Assembly (NCBI RefSeq): GCF_000802185.1
Contig: NZ_KN676116.1
Span: 46,225 to 80,700, forward strand
Source: Belnapia sp. F-4-1
GTDB taxonomy: Bacteria; Pseudomonadota; Alphaproteobacteria; Acetobacterales; Acetobacteraceae
Direction of reading: 5' to 3'
Length of the DNA stretch: 34,476 nt
In this document: positions 14,699 to 24,086 of the stretch, in pieces
Numbering within the stretch: position 1 is the stretch's first letter
How the letters are laid out: every line of letters begins with the position of its first letter
The notes under the pieces: generated by a model
Told to the model about the DNA's origin: nothing
Databases searched by the model: none
The model's input: only the letters and a program-made list of their open reading frames with translations
Translations under genes and position numbers: made by a program

Positions 14699-15649
14699 AT
14701 GACCCGTGACCTGCCGCTTCCCGTCCTCGCAACCCATGGCGGCAAGTTCCACTGCGACGAGGTATTTGCCTATTCCGTATTGCGCGTGGCGCTGGGCTTT
14801 GCTGAACCCGGCCGCGACCATGTTCTGCTGCGCACCCGCAAGCCGGAATTGATCGAAACGGCGGATATCGTCTGGGATGTAGGGTTCGTCTTCGATGCGG
14901 CCAAGAACCGATTCGACCACCATCAGCGCGGCGCACCGCAACGAGCCGATGGAACACCCTTCTCCTCCGCAGGCTTGGTTTGGCAAGCCTATGGCGAACG
15001 CGCGGTAGCCACTTTGTTGCGGGAGAGCGGGACCGAGGCCCTCGCTGCCGCGATCGCCTCGGAAGTCGATACGATCATTGTGCGACGAATTGACGAAATC
15101 GATAACGGCGTGGCGGCCGGCGGCTCGAACGAGCGCGATACGCTCGGCCTGGCCGCGCTGATCGGCGAATTCAATCCGACCTGGGATGATCCCGCCGGGA
15201 CCGGGCCCACGGCCGGCGACGCGGCCTTCCAGGCGGCGGCCGAGTTGGCTTCAGGAGTTCTGCGTCGCCGCGTTGATGGTTTGCGGGCACGTCTCGCGGC
15301 CGAGGCCAGCGTCCTCGCTGCGCACAAGGCCGGCGACGATCCGCGCATCCTGGTACTGGATCACGGGATGCCCTGGAAGAACGCGGTTTTCTCGCACGAC
15401 TTGCCAGTCTTGTTCACGGTTTCCCCCGCCTCGAATGGGAATTGGATGCTGGATACGATGCCGCCGGAGCTAGGCTCGTTCGACCAGCGGCTGCCGTTGC
15501 CCGAAGCCTGGGCCGGATTGCAGGGTGAGGCATTGGTGGCGAAGACGGGCGTAGCGGATGCCGTGTTCGTGCACCTGCGCCGCTTCGTAGGCGCCGCCAA
15601 GTCGCGCGCTGGCGCCGTGGACCTAGCTCGGAAGGCGATGGCAGTGTGA
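14699..15649 (+). CDS. MYG1-family protein (DHH-like hydrolase/nuclease)
   Basis: This 316-residue UPF0160/MYG1 family member is in the DHH phosphoesterase superfamily; the eukaryotic member is a 3'-5' RNA exonuclease, and the bacterial role is not established. The N-terminal metal motif is THGGKFHCDEVFA (residues 12-24), and the DHH motif follows at about 71-76 (RFDHHQ). Other matches are VDTIIVRRIDEIDNG and GLAALIGEFNPTWDD, then the C-terminal LDHGMPWKN, SNGNWMLDTMPPELGSF and LPEAWAGLQGEAL blocks typical of MYG1. I use the ATG at 14699 because the family sequence starts there; the frame is open 33 codons further upstream. It appears intact and monocistronic. Confidence 0.9.
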   Translation: MTRDLPLPVLATHGGKFHCDEVFAYSVLRVALGFAEPGRDHVLLRTRKPELIETADIVWDVGFVFDAAKNRFDHHQRGAPQRADGTPFSSAGLVWQAYGERAVATLLRESGTEALAAAIASEVDTIIVRRIDEIDNGVAAGGSNERDTLGLAALIGEFNPTWDDPAGTGPTAGDAAFQAAAELASGVLRRRVDGLRARLAAEASVLAAHKAGDDPRILVLDHGMPWKNAVFSHDLPVLFTVSPASNGNWMLDTMPPELGSFDQRLPLPEAWAGLQGEALVAKTGVADAVFVHLRRFVGAAKSRAGAVDLARKAMAV

Positions 15650-15890
15650 AACCGCTCTGATGTAGACCCTTGGCAGGTCTCGCTGGGTCGACAGTTGAAC
15701 GCCGGGCTCATGCGTCCGGCCCACAATCTTTGCGTTTTGCCTAGGCTCACTGCGATGCGGCCAAACCACGCCGTAGGATGCGAAGCAAAGTGCGCTGCTT
15801 TTGGGTCCGCTCGCAGAGGCGAGCAGACATCCGCGAGAAGGGCTGAGCCCGGGCACCAGTGCGCGTCCGATGCCAATGCGCGGCCCGTCC

Positions 15891-16862
15891 CTACTGAACG
15901 CCCTGTGGCTGGATGCCGGCCTTACGAGCTGTATCCAGCCACTTTTCCATCTCGGCCCCGACGAAGGCGCGGCTCTCCTCCGGCGTCGAGGTCTTCACGT
16001 CAGCGCCAAGCGCCCGGTGGCGCTCGACCACCTCCGGCTGCCGCAGCGCGGCGACGCAGCCCTCATTCAGCGTCGCCAGTGTTGCCGGTGGCAGGTTGGC
16101 CGGTGCAATCACCATGCCCCAGGTCGAGGCCTCGAAGCCTGGCAGGAAGGCTTCGCCGATAGTAGGCACGTCGGGGAGTTGCGGCGCGCGTCGAGCGCCA
16201 GTGGTCGCCAGCGCCTTCAGGTTACCCGACTGAATGTGGGGCAGCGCTGCCGGCACGGTGTCGAACATGATGTCAACCCGCCCCGACATTAGATCCGGAT
16301 GCGCCTGGCTAGAGCCGCGATAGGGCACGTACTCAAGCGGCATGCCAGTGCGCTGCCCAAACAACACCGGGGCGAGCCGCACGACGCCGCCAGTGCCGGC
16401 GAAGGTGACGCTGCCGCGGCTACGCTTTGCGTGCTCGACCAGTTCCGCCAGCGTGTTCGGCGCGAAGCTCTTCCCAGCGCAGAGCACCAGTGGCGTCGTC
16501 GTTGTCTGGGTGACAAAGCTGAAATCGCGCATGGTGTCGTAGGGCAAGCGGTAGTAGGCCGCGTTCACCGGGTGCCCGACCGAGACCAGGCCAAGCGTGT
16601 GCCCGTCCGGCGCGCTGCGGGCGATGACCTCGGTGCCGATCACCCCATCCGCGCCGGCGCGGTTTTCCACTGGCACTGGTTGGCCCCACATCTCCTTCAG
16701 CGGCTCCGATAAGAGCCGCGCAGTGATGTCGGAAACGCCCCCCGTCGTGTAGGGCACGATGAAGCGTACGGGCCGTGTAGGGAAAGTTGGCTGAGCGTGC
16801 GCAACTCGGCCCGCGACCAGGACGAGTGGGGACGCGATCGCCGCGCGTCGAGTCATGGACAT
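15891..16862 (-). CDS. Bug/TctC-family periplasmic solute receptor
   Basis: This 323-residue extracytoplasmic receptor belongs to the tripartite tricarboxylate transporter (Bug) family, which binds carboxylates in the periplasm. The signal peptide is MTRRAAIASPLVLVAGRVAH, cleaved near AHA-Q. The mature N-terminus has the family hallmark FPTRPVRFIVPYTTGGVSDI, then VENRAGADGVIGTEVIARSA and YVPYRGSSQAHPDLMSGRVD, ending with NLPPATLATLNEG. No TctA/TctB membrane genes are nearby, as is common for the expanded Bug family. It is divergent from the dehydrogenase at 17528, so the two may handle one hydroxy-acid substrate; this is inference from neighbourhood only. GAGG precedes the ATG. Confidence 0.92.
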   Translation of the reverse strand: MSMTRRAAIASPLVLVAGRVAHAQPTFPTRPVRFIVPYTTGGVSDITARLLSEPLKEMWGQPVPVENRAGADGVIGTEVIARSAPDGHTLGLVSVGHPVNAAYYRLPYDTMRDFSFVTQTTTTPLVLCAGKSFAPNTLAELVEHAKRSRGSVTFAGTGGVVRLAPVLFGQRTGMPLEYVPYRGSSQAHPDLMSGRVDIMFDTVPAALPHIQSGNLKALATTGARRAPQLPDVPTIGEAFLPGFEASTWGMVIAPANLPPATLATLNEGCVAALRQPEVVERHRALGADVKTSTPEESRAFVGAEMEKWLDTARKAGIQPQGVQ

Positions 16863-17527
16863 GGTTCCTCAACTCCTCCCTTCGTCTTCGGAACTGCAGC
16901 AAGACAGCCCTGCCTTCCAATTGTGCGGCTGGGTCAGGCCCTACTCGGAAATCACAGCATCACAACTTACTCTTCAGCCGGCAAGCAGTTGGTGGAGCTT
17001 GGCACTCTGGGCGATTTGCAACGCCCGTTTGCCTCATGCTGAATTAGAGCCGCTCGGCGCGCTCATTCCCAGCGGGTCCCCTGCCCTGCTTCGGTCACTT
17101 AACGATGGCAAGAGTAGTACACAGCTCGCTTGGTCTCGCCCGCGATCAGACCCGCTGTTCCGACATACAGCCGCTCGGCGTCACAGACGTTTCCATATCG
17201 GCCCTCATGCGGCAGTAGGTGGTTCGGCCACTAAACCTGTACCCCGGGTTCTTAAGTATGACGCTACCTTTCGGCAGTTAGCAGCGAGATCAGGTGTCAT
17301 CATCTTGTAAGACGGCAATTAAGCACGCCTAATATGTTGAAAATGATACTTATTTTAATTACGCAATCCGTCTTTATTATCTGCAACTCGCCTACTAATG
17401 TTTTCCAACCGTCCAATGATGAACGCACATTACCTATTCAGTGCGGGGCGCATATGCGGCAACCGCTCCCTTTCGCTGGCCACGCTTTGGCGCGAGGCTA
17501 GCTCTCAGTAGGATATGGGAGGACATC
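16863..17527. other. Divergent intergenic region, AT-rich core
   Basis: 665 bp lie between the divergently transcribed Bug receptor and dehydrogenase genes. No protein gene is convincing. About 17310-17420 is markedly AT-rich compared with the rest of the window (for example TATTTTAATTACG and CTTTATTATCTG) and could hold promoters for the dehydrogenase. I could not assign -35/-10 boxes or an operator. Confidence 0.4.
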
Positions 17528-18568
17528 ATGCCGAAAATCCAGGCCGAGGCGCTGCGCGTGCTGGGCCGTGCCCTGCTGGTCGCCAATGGTGTGCCCGAGG
17601 AGGAGGCGGCGACCGTCGCCCGCCACGTGGTCAATGCCAACCTCGCCGGCCATGACAGCCACGGCATGATCATGGTGCCGAACTACATCGAGCGGGTGCA
17701 AGCCGGCCATATCGTCCCTGGCGCGCTCTTCACCATCGTTCAGGAGAGCCCCACCACCACAGTGGTCGACGGTAATTGGGGCTTCGGTTACGTCATCAAC
17801 GAGCGCGCGATGGCGCTGACAATCGAGAAAGCCGAGAAGAACAACATCGCGGCCACCACGGTCTTTCGCCAGGGCCATGTCGGCCGGCTGGCGAGCTATC
17901 CGTTAATGGCGGCGAAGGCGGGCATGATCGGCATGGCGTGGGCCGATAGCGGCCGGTCCCCCAAGGGTGTCGCCCCGTTCGGCGGGCGGGAGGCGCGGCT
18001 CGGCACTAATCCGTGGGCCATCGCCGTACCGTCCAACCTCAACGGACCCTTTTGCATGGATTTCGCCACCTCCGCCGTGGCGATGGGCAAGATCAAGCTG
18101 GCCGAGGCGCGCGGGCAGGAGATCCCGCTCGGCTGGGTGGTCGACAAGGATGGCGACCTCACTACCGACCCGGCGGGGATCAAGGGCGGCGCGCTGATGC
18201 CGCTCGGCGGGACGGAGGGCTACAAGGGCACTGCCCTGGCCGCGATGGGCGAAATCTTCTGCGGCATCCTCACGGGCCTCGGCTTCGGCGTCGAGCCTAC
18301 AGGTCGACACAACGACGGCTGCTTCCTGATCGCCATCAAGGTCGACGCCTTCCGGCCGCTGCTGACCTTCCGCCAGGAGGTCGCCGACTTCGCCAACTAT
18401 CTGAAGGACACACCGCCGGCCAAGGGCAGCCAGGGCGTGCTCTATCCGGGTGAGGTCGAGCACCGGGCGGAGCAAGCGCGCAGCAGCGCCGGCATCGAGA
18501 TCGAGGATGCGACGTGGCAGAAGCTCGGCGCGCTGGCTGCGGCGGGCGGGGTGGCAATGCCTGAATGA
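17528..18568 (+). CDS. Malate/L-lactate dehydrogenase-family oxidoreductase
   Basis: This 346-residue NAD(P)-dependent 2-hydroxyacid dehydrogenase is of the Ldh_2 superfamily (archaeal-type malate dehydrogenase, ureidoglycolate dehydrogenase AllD, sulfolactate dehydrogenase ComC). The family's active-site region is GHDSHGMIMVPNYIERVQAG at residues 41-60, with His45 in DSHG. The dinucleotide-binding blocks are GTNPWAIAVPS, FCMDFATSAVAMGKI, GGTEGYKGTALAAMGEI and RHNDGCFLIAIKVDAF. The ATG at 17528 follows GGGAGGAC, a good ribosome site, so it is preferred over the longer frame from 17441. The exact substrate cannot be read from the sequence. A linked Bug receptor suggests oxidation of an imported hydroxy-dicarboxylate. 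Confidence 0.9.
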   Translation: MPKIQAEALRVLGRALLVANGVPEEEAATVARHVVNANLAGHDSHGMIMVPNYIERVQAGHIVPGALFTIVQESPTTTVVDGNWGFGYVINERAMALTIEKAEKNNIAATTVFRQGHVGRLASYPLMAAKAGMIGMAWADSGRSPKGVAPFGGREARLGTNPWAIAVPSNLNGPFCMDFATSAVAMGKIKLAEARGQEIPLGWVVDKDGDLTTDPAGIKGGALMPLGGTEGYKGTALAAMGEIFCGILTGLGFGVEPTGRHNDGCFLIAIKVDAFRPLLTFRQEVADFANYLKDTPPAKGSQGVLYPGEVEHRAEQARSSAGIEIEDATWQKLGALAAAGGVAMPE

Positions 18569-18814
18569 GACGATAGTGAAGGGAACGGGCAACGCCAACT
18601 GGTGCAGCTAGTCGATGCTGCTTGCAGAGAACGAAGCCGACGCTGACTTAACTATTACAGAGTAATATGGCTTCGGCGCAGCGTGGAGTGGACCCGACTT
18701 GCGTAACCCGAACTAACTCCAAGGCTCCGCCGTACCCAAAGCGTCAATCCATGCAATGAGGCCGTGCGCTGCCAGTCGCAAACGCCTTTAGAGAACGTGC
18801 CATCATTAGGCGCC

Positions 18815-19324
18815 TCAGATCGTCCCAGCGTCTCCCCGGTTGCCCAGTCGGCGAACCAGGGCGATGGCCGGGGCGAGGGTCAGGCTCAGCAACAGGCCAC
18901 CGATGACGAGCAGTGTGATGGTGCGGTTCCATAGCCGCTCGATTGCCATGTCGGTCGTCATCCATTCGGGATGCGTCGGGTCGGCCAGGACGGTGACGGC
19001 GTAGTCGCCGGACTGCACGCCGGCGAAGACGTAGTTGACGTCGCGCGAGATCGCCCCCGAATTCGTCTGAAACGACAGCGTGGCGTCGCAGATGTTGACG
19101 ACCAGCTTCGAGCTGCACGACCCCTCCGTCACGCGGCCGCCGGCCATGGGCCGCGCCGTGTCATGGATCCGCCAGTCGCTGACGAGGCTAGGCAGGGTGT
19201 AGACGGCGAGGGCGACCAGCATCGCGCCGAACATCACGCTGCCTAGCAGAGCCCAGAGCCGTCCGGCCAAGCCATCCTGTGGCGGAAGCTTTTGCGGAGG
19301 CAGGGAGGTGGAGGCTGGTTGCAT
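18815..19324 (-). CDS. Two-span membrane protein next to M48 protease
   Basis: This 169-residue protein has a proline-rich cytoplasmic start and TM1 at about residues 27-48 (LLGSVMFGAMLVALAVYTLP). A periplasmic domain of about 85 residues follows with Cys69 and Cys79 (GSCSSKLVVNICDATLSFQ), then TM2 at about 135-155 (TITLLVIGGLLLSLTLAPAI). I do not recognise a named family. It follows the M48 protease by 11 bp on the same strand, so the two are probably co-transcribed and may work together at the membrane. The two cysteines could form a disulfide. Confidence 0.75.
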   Translation of the reverse strand: MQPASTSLPPQKLPPQDGLAGRLWALLGSVMFGAMLVALAVYTLPSLVSDWRIHDTARPMAGGRVTEGSCSSKLVVNICDATLSFQTNSGAISRDVNYVFAGVQSGDYAVTVLADPTHPEWMTTDMAIERLWNRTITLLVIGGLLLSLTLAPAIALVRRLGNRGDAGTI

Positions 19325-19335
19325 GGGGTTGTTCC

Positions 19336-21588
19336 CTAGAGGGTTGTGGTAGGCATGTGGTCCGCCTCGGCCAGGGCCTGGCGCGCCAGACTGGCCCGCC
19401 TGTAGCGACCGATGAGATCGGCGAAGCCCTGCACCTTCAGCGCCCGCGGCGGGGCCGCCGCGAAAGTGACGATCAGCTGCCGGGCATCGAGCTTCACCCG
19501 CCGCCCGCCCCGCAGGCGCGCCGGGAAGGGCGCATCATGCCGCAGGAGGACACGGGTGACGACGCGGCCGCGGTCCACCGTCATGTCGAGATCGGCCACA
19601 TGCTCCCAGCGGATCGGACGGTCGATGCCGATGATCGTCATCGACTCCGGCCGAAGGATCAGGAATGGCGTGTCGCCCCGCCGCAGCAGCGGTAGGCCGC
19701 AGCCGATAAAGACGAGGCCGAGCATGCCGCCCGCCCCGGCGATGATCCAGCGCTCCCTCGCCCCGGTCCCCGGAACCTCCACGGCCAGCAGGACGAGGGC
19801 GATGGCCAGGAGCACGCCGCCGAAGGCAAACAGGAAGATGGCGCCGCCGCGGGTGTTCTCATGCAGCGGCAAGTCCTCCGCCGCGACGCCGGCCGCGGCG
19901 GATTCCAGCGCCGCATGCTCGGCGCGTGCCCGGTCGCGGGCGATGCCGAGGAAGTCCGCGCTCGCGGCCTGGGATAGCCTGGCCGGCTCTGCGAAATAGC
20001 CGTCCAGGCGGACGAGGGCATCCGGCAGCGGCGGCGCGGCGGCCCTGGCCAGCAGCTCCGGGCCCGGCGCCCGGCCGAGGGAAGCGAGGCGCTGGCGCGT
20101 CGGCGGATGGGTGTCAGTCGGATGCGGCTGGGTCTCCTCCAGATGTCCGGCCGGATCCTCCAGGCCGCGTTCCGTCGCATGACGCAGGATGTCGGCGAGG
20201 AGGTCGGGCGGCGCCGCATCGGGAGCACGGAACGCCGCCTCCAGCACCTCCTCGATCCTTGGCTGGACGGCGCCGCTGCGCAGCAGTGCATGGGCTGCGG
20301 CATCGTGGGAGGTGGCATTGGCGCCCGCCGCATCGGCGGCGAATTCGCGCAGGCGGCTCCAGTGCAGCACCGCGTGATGGAACTGGTCCATGACGAAGAG
20401 GCCGAGTTGCAGGGCCGGCCGGGTCAGCGGCGACAGGGAACCGTCGCCGCCGGTCCCGGCCTGGGCCACAGCGTCGAGGGAGCGGCCGACGCCGGCATAG
20501 ACCGGCAGGAAGCGCAGGCTGTACTCGGTGTCGCCGCCGGAGAAATGCGCCAGCTCGTGGCCGATGATCGCAGCCACTTCGTCCCTCCCCAGCAGGACCA
20601 GGAACGGCAGGGGGAGGTAGAGGGTCCGCCCCTCCAGGGCAACGCCGCCAGGCTCCAGCACCTTCGGCCCGGAGCTGACAAAGAAGCCGCCGGTGAGCCC
20701 GATGGCGACGTTGTCCGGTTGCAGGGCGCCGAGCCGCCCGGCCAGCTCGTCCAGCAGGCGCCACAGGCCCGGCGCCTCGGCATGGCTGACCGTCCGGCCC
20801 ATGATGCAGAGCGGGTCGGGCGTGAAGAGGCCCATGGTACGCCGCAATTGCAGCACCGCCTTAACGGCGGTCCACAGGCTGGCCCCGATCGCCACTAGGG
20901 CGATGCCCAGCAGCTTGGCGCCGCCGGTCGAGAGTTCGTCGCTCTCAAGAATCGCTGAAGCCTCAAAGGCGATCGCGGCGACGACGCCGGTGGTGACCAG
21001 CACCACCTGCATCCCAAGCAGCGGCGGCAGCAGCTGCCGGACCAGGGAGAAGCCGCGCAGCAGGGCCTCGCGCGACGCACGCCCGGCGCGCCCAAGCAGC
21101 GTGGTGCCGAGGAGCGCGAGCACGGAGAGCACCGCCGTCGTCGCCCCGCAGGCCATCACGACGGGCGGTAGGTATTGCCGCCAGCGAGCCAGCGCCACCG
21201 CGTCCCCGGCATCGTCCAGCGCCTCCCGCGCCTTGGCGATGGCGAGCCCTCCGACATAGGTCTGGCCGTTGTGGCGGAACTGGGCGCCAAAATCCGGGCG
21301 GCCATCGGCCGGGGCGGGGCGCGCCTCGAGGATGGCGACTGCCTTGGCCGCCCGCGCCCGCTGCACCTCGAGGGCGACATGGTCGTCGATGCCGCGCTGG
21401 CGCTCCCACAGGCCCAGGCCCGGGAGCGCCAGGGGCAGCAGCACGGTGACGACCAGAAGCCGCAGCACGGCGCGACCGCGCCGGGGTTCCTCGAGAATGA
21501 CCCTGTCCTCCGTCTCGCCCGCAGCGGGCGGGGCGCAATCTAGGCTGCACCGGGTGCAGGCGAATACTGGGCGTCCCGGCTTGACCAA
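19336..21588 (-). CDS. M48-family membrane metalloprotease
   Basis: This is a large integral-membrane zinc protease of the M48 (Ste24/HtpX-like) family. The motif HELAH (residues 344-348 from the start used) lies in EVAAIIGHELAHFSGGDTEY and gives the zinc ligands and catalytic Glu. Several membrane helices precede it (RLLVVTVLLPLALPGLGLW, VVMACGATTAVLSVLALLG, LLGMQVVLVTTGVVAAIAF), and two follow near the C-terminus (IFLFAFGGVLLAIALVLLAV, WIIAGAGGMLGLVFIGCGLP). The N-terminus FACTRCSLDCAPP has a Cys cluster. At about 750 residues it is much longer than HtpX. I use a TTG at 21588 because the in-frame start at 21654 would overlap the divergent secreted-protein gene; neither has a decisive ribosome site. 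Confidence 0.85.
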   Translation of the reverse strand: MVKPGRPVFACTRCSLDCAPPAAGETEDRVILEEPRRGRAVLRLLVVTVLLPLALPGLGLWERQRGIDDHVALEVQRARAAKAVAILEARPAPADGRPDFGAQFRHNGQTYVGGLAIAKAREALDDAGDAVALARWRQYLPPVVMACGATTAVLSVLALLGTTLLGRAGRASREALLRGFSLVRQLLPPLLGMQVVLVTTGVVAAIAFEASAILESDELSTGGAKLLGIALVAIGASLWTAVKAVLQLRRTMGLFTPDPLCIMGRTVSHAEAPGLWRLLDELAGRLGALQPDNVAIGLTGGFFVSSGPKVLEPGGVALEGRTLYLPLPFLVLLGRDEVAAIIGHELAHFSGGDTEYSLRFLPVYAGVGRSLDAVAQAGTGGDGSLSPLTRPALQLGLFVMDQFHHAVLHWSRLREFAADAAGANATSHDAAAHALLRSGAVQPRIEEVLEAAFRAPDAAPPDLLADILRHATERGLEDPAGHLEETQPHPTDTHPPTRQRLASLGRAPGPELLARAAAPPLPDALVRLDGYFAEPARLSQAASADFLGIARDRARAEHAALESAAAGVAAEDLPLHENTRGGAIFLFAFGGVLLAIALVLLAVEVPGTGARERWIIAGAGGMLGLVFIGCGLPLLRRGDTPFLILRPESMTIIGIDRPIRWEHVADLDMTVDRGRVVTRVLLRHDAPFPARLRGGRRVKLDARQLIVTFAAAPPRALKVQGFADLIGRYRRASLARQALAEADHMPTTTL

Positions 21589-21616
21589 GCGGACGTGATC
21601 GCAACAACACCGCCGG

Positions 21617-21898
21617 ATGCAGCGGACACTGATCCTCCTTGCCGCCTTTGCCACCGCCGGTCAGGCCGGCACAGCCGGGCTACCGCCGGATGTCGCGGCC
21701 TTTGTCGCCCGGCGCGAGCGCTGCGACCATTTCCACACCGAGGAGTCCGACGATCCGGCCCGCGCGGCGGCCATCATGCGCGGACAGGAGGCGAACTGCC
21801 GTGGCACGGATACCGAGCTGGCCCGGCTCAAGCAGCGCCACGCTACCGATCCCGGCATCCGCACCTTGCTCGACCGCTACGACCCGGGCGTTGAGTGA
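21617..21898 (+). CDS. Small secreted protein
   Basis: This 93-residue protein has a Sec signal peptide (MQRTLILLAAFATAGQAGTA) and a mature part VARRERCDHFHTEESDDPAR, IMRGQEANCRGTDTELARLK, ending IRTLLDRYDPGVE. Two cysteines could form a disulfide in the periplasm. I recall similar small proteins in Acetobacteraceae and Rhizobiales but no named function. It is divergent from the M48 gene and its stop faces the creD stop, four bases away, with which it converges. The ATG is the only candidate that gives a signal peptide. Confidence 0.7.
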   Translation: MQRTLILLAAFATAGQAGTAGLPPDVAAFVARRERCDHFHTEESDDPARAAAIMRGQEANCRGTDTELARLKQRHATDPGIRTLLDRYDPGVE

Positions 21899-21902
21899 GG
21901 CC

Positions 21903-23276
21903 TTAGCCTTGCGCCTCCTCGCCTGATCCGGTCCAGTCGACGTGGCGGGTAACGACCATCACCATCGAGAGCGCGGCGAAGAGCGCGACGGTGCCGGCCA
22001 GCAGCGCATAAGCCTCAAGGCTCAGCACCACGTAGAGGAAGCCGAACAGCCCGCCGAGCAGGCCAGCGAAGAGGCTGGCCAGTCCGCGCCGCCGCGTCAC
22101 CGCCACCGTATAGGCGGAGGCCTGCGCCACGATCGCTGCAGTGCTTACCGCATAGGCCGCGGCGAAGCCCAGCGGCTCGCCGAAGGCCAGCAGCAGCAGC
22201 GGGAACAATACGACCGACAGGCCGAGCAGCCCGTACTGCACGATGTGGATCCGCACCCCGGCGACCAACTCGAATAGTACATAGGTCAGGAGGGCAAGCG
22301 CGAGGAACATCACCGCGTATTTCGAGGCGCGCGTGATCATACGGTATGTCGGCACCGCCTCCAGCAGGTCGACGCCGACCTGCGCATCCGGGCTGACCAG
22401 GCCCTGGCACCAGGCAGGGCCGAGATACCGCACCAGGGCTTGGCCAGTGCCCTCCTGCCAGGTCGCGGTGAAGCCGGTCCTGGTCACCTCAGCGCGGATG
22501 GGCAGCCCGGCCCCAGTGAAGCTCGGCGTCGGCCAGGCCGCGGCGACCGACAGCTCCGCCCGGCGGGCCACCGGCAGTAGGCCGAAGCGGCCGGTGCCGC
22601 GCATCGACAGGCTGCCGGCGACCGCGAGGGCGCGGCCGGGCTCGGGCGGACCGTCGAGGCTCAGATCCCAACGGATCATCTCGGCTCCGAGGCAACCGGC
22701 CTCCGCCGTATCGCGGGCGGCCAGCGCGCGGCCATCCACCGCAAGCCGTGCATCGGCGGCGGCCGATCGCAGGTCGCTAGCACCGGTCACCAGGAAGGCC
22801 TCGCGCCAGAGCAGCTCGGTCTCCGGCTCGGTGGCGATCGCCGGCACGGCGATGCTGGCGGTGAGCGTCGCCTCAGCATCGTAGACCACGGCCTCGAATA
22901 GCCCGCGGCGGCGGCGCTCCGGCGCTAAGCGTGCCTCCACCGCGAGGCGCGACGGCAGGACTGCCACCGCGCCGCGGTCCCAGCGCAGCGGGCCCGTCTC
23001 GTTCGCCAGGCGCGGGACGGGGGTGCGCGTCGGCACGACCAGCATGGGGCCGACCACCGCCTGGGCCGGCCCCCAGCTGCGGGCGATCCCGTCGCGGACC
23101 TGCTCCTGGTACTCTTCCCGCTCCTGGATCACGCCCTCGATCATGGCATGCGGCAGGAGCAGGATGAGCAGCAGGCCGCCAACCAGTGCGAGCTTGCCTG
23201 CGCGCCCGACCCGGAAGGGCCGCCATGGCGGCGCGGTGGGGGTGGGGGTAGCAGAAGGATGGGGGATGTCGCTCAT
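21903..23276 (-). CDS. creD: CreD-like inner-membrane protein
   Basis: This 457-residue CreD family protein is the classical output gene of the CreBC two-component system, linked in other bacteria to envelope integrity and beta-lactam response. An N-terminal helix lies at about 30-45 (LALVGGLLLILLLPHAM) with the family's EREEYQEQVRDGIARSWGPA. A large periplasmic domain follows, then about six C-terminal helices starting SKYAVMFLALALLTYVLFEL, the conserved RIHIVQYGLLGLSVVLFPLL and the AFGEPLGFAAAYA block. The ATG at 23276 follows GGAGG by eight bases, so it is preferred over 23306. It is divergent from creB, with a 114-bp intergenic region. Confidence 0.9.
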   Translation of the reverse strand: MSDIPHPSATPTPTAPPWRPFRVGRAGKLALVGGLLLILLLPHAMIEGVIQEREEYQEQVRDGIARSWGPAQAVVGPMLVVPTRTPVPRLANETGPLRWDRGAVAVLPSRLAVEARLAPERRRRGLFEAVVYDAEATLTASIAVPAIATEPETELLWREAFLVTGASDLRSAAADARLAVDGRALAARDTAEAGCLGAEMIRWDLSLDGPPEPGRALAVAGSLSMRGTGRFGLLPVARRAELSVAAAWPTPSFTGAGLPIRAEVTRTGFTATWQEGTGQALVRYLGPAWCQGLVSPDAQVGVDLLEAVPTYRMITRASKYAVMFLALALLTYVLFELVAGVRIHIVQYGLLGLSVVLFPLLLLAFGEPLGFAAAYAVSTAAIVAQASAYTVAVTRRRGLASLFAGLLGGLFGFLYVVLSLEAYALLAGTVALFAALSMVMVVTRHVDWTGSGEEAQG

Positions 23277-23390
23277 GAGTTGGGCCTCCGGGAATGAGGC
23301 CGTCATCCTCGCGGCGCTTCGTGCGTGGCAGATGGCGGGGGCGGGGAAAGTTGGTGCCGGGCCTGTGCAAATCCGGTGCAGGCCGGGCTC

Positions 23391-24086
23391 ATGCCGCGAA
23401 TCCTGATCGTCGATGACGACCCGGCGATCCGGGAGGTGGTGCGCTTCGCCCTCTTCCGCGCCGGCTTCGAGGTCTTGCAGGCCGCCGATGGCGCGGCCGG
23501 CTTAGCCGCCGCGCACGAGGCCCTGCCCGACCTCATCGTGCTCGACGTGATGCTTCCGGAGATGGACGGGACGGAGATGTGCCGCGCGCTGCGCGCCTCC
23601 GGCGGCCCGGCCGCATCCATCCCCATCCTCTTCCTCTCGTCGCGCGACGACGAGGTGGACCGCGTGGTGGGGCTGGAGATCGGCGGCGACGACTACCTGA
23701 CCAAGCCCTTCAGCCCGCGCGAGCTGGTGGCACGGGTGCGCGCCGTGCTGCGGCGTAGCCGGCCGACCCGACAGGAGGCGGCGGGGGAGGCGCTCCGGCA
23801 CGGGCGCCTCGTCCTCGACCCCGGCACGGCCCGTGTCACCTGGGACGGGCAGGAGGTGGTGCTGACCGCCACGGAATTCGGCTTGCTCCGCACCCTGCTG
23901 CGCCGCCCCGGCCGCGTGCTGAACCGCGATGCGCTCATGGACGGCGCCTATGCGGTGGAGCGCATCATCTCCGACCGCACCATCGACAGCCATGTCCGGC
24001 GGCTGCGGGCGAAATTCGCCGCGCTCGGCGCCGCGCCGGTCGAGACGCTGCCCGGCTTTGGCTACCGGCTCGGGCCATGCGAGTAG
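23391..24086 (+). CDS. creB: CreB-like response regulator (OmpR type)
   Basis: This 231-residue two-component response regulator has a receiver at residues 1-118 with acidic pocket Asp8-Asp10, phospho-acceptor Asp52 (IVLDVMLPEMDG), Ser83/Ser84 and Lys105 (YLTKPF). The C-terminal winged helix is of the OmpR/PhoB type (VVLTATEFGLLRTLLRRPGR, then ISDRTIDSHVRRLRAKF and LPGFGYRLG). The ATG at 23391 begins the receiver directly. It overlaps the kinase gene by ten bases, so the two form one operon. Naming it CreB rests on the divergent creD and on creC next door. An inverted repeat GGCCTG-N13-CAGGCC at 23360-23384 lies just upstream. Confidence 0.85.
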   Translation: MPRILIVDDDPAIREVVRFALFRAGFEVLQAADGAAGLAAAHEALPDLIVLDVMLPEMDGTEMCRALRASGGPAASIPILFLSSRDDEVDRVVGLEIGGDDYLTKPFSPRELVARVRAVLRRSRPTRQEAAGEALRHGRLVLDPGTARVTWDGQEVVLTATEFGLLRTLLRRPGRVLNRDALMDGAYAVERIISDRTIDSHVRRLRAKFAALGAAPVETLPGFGYRLGPCE

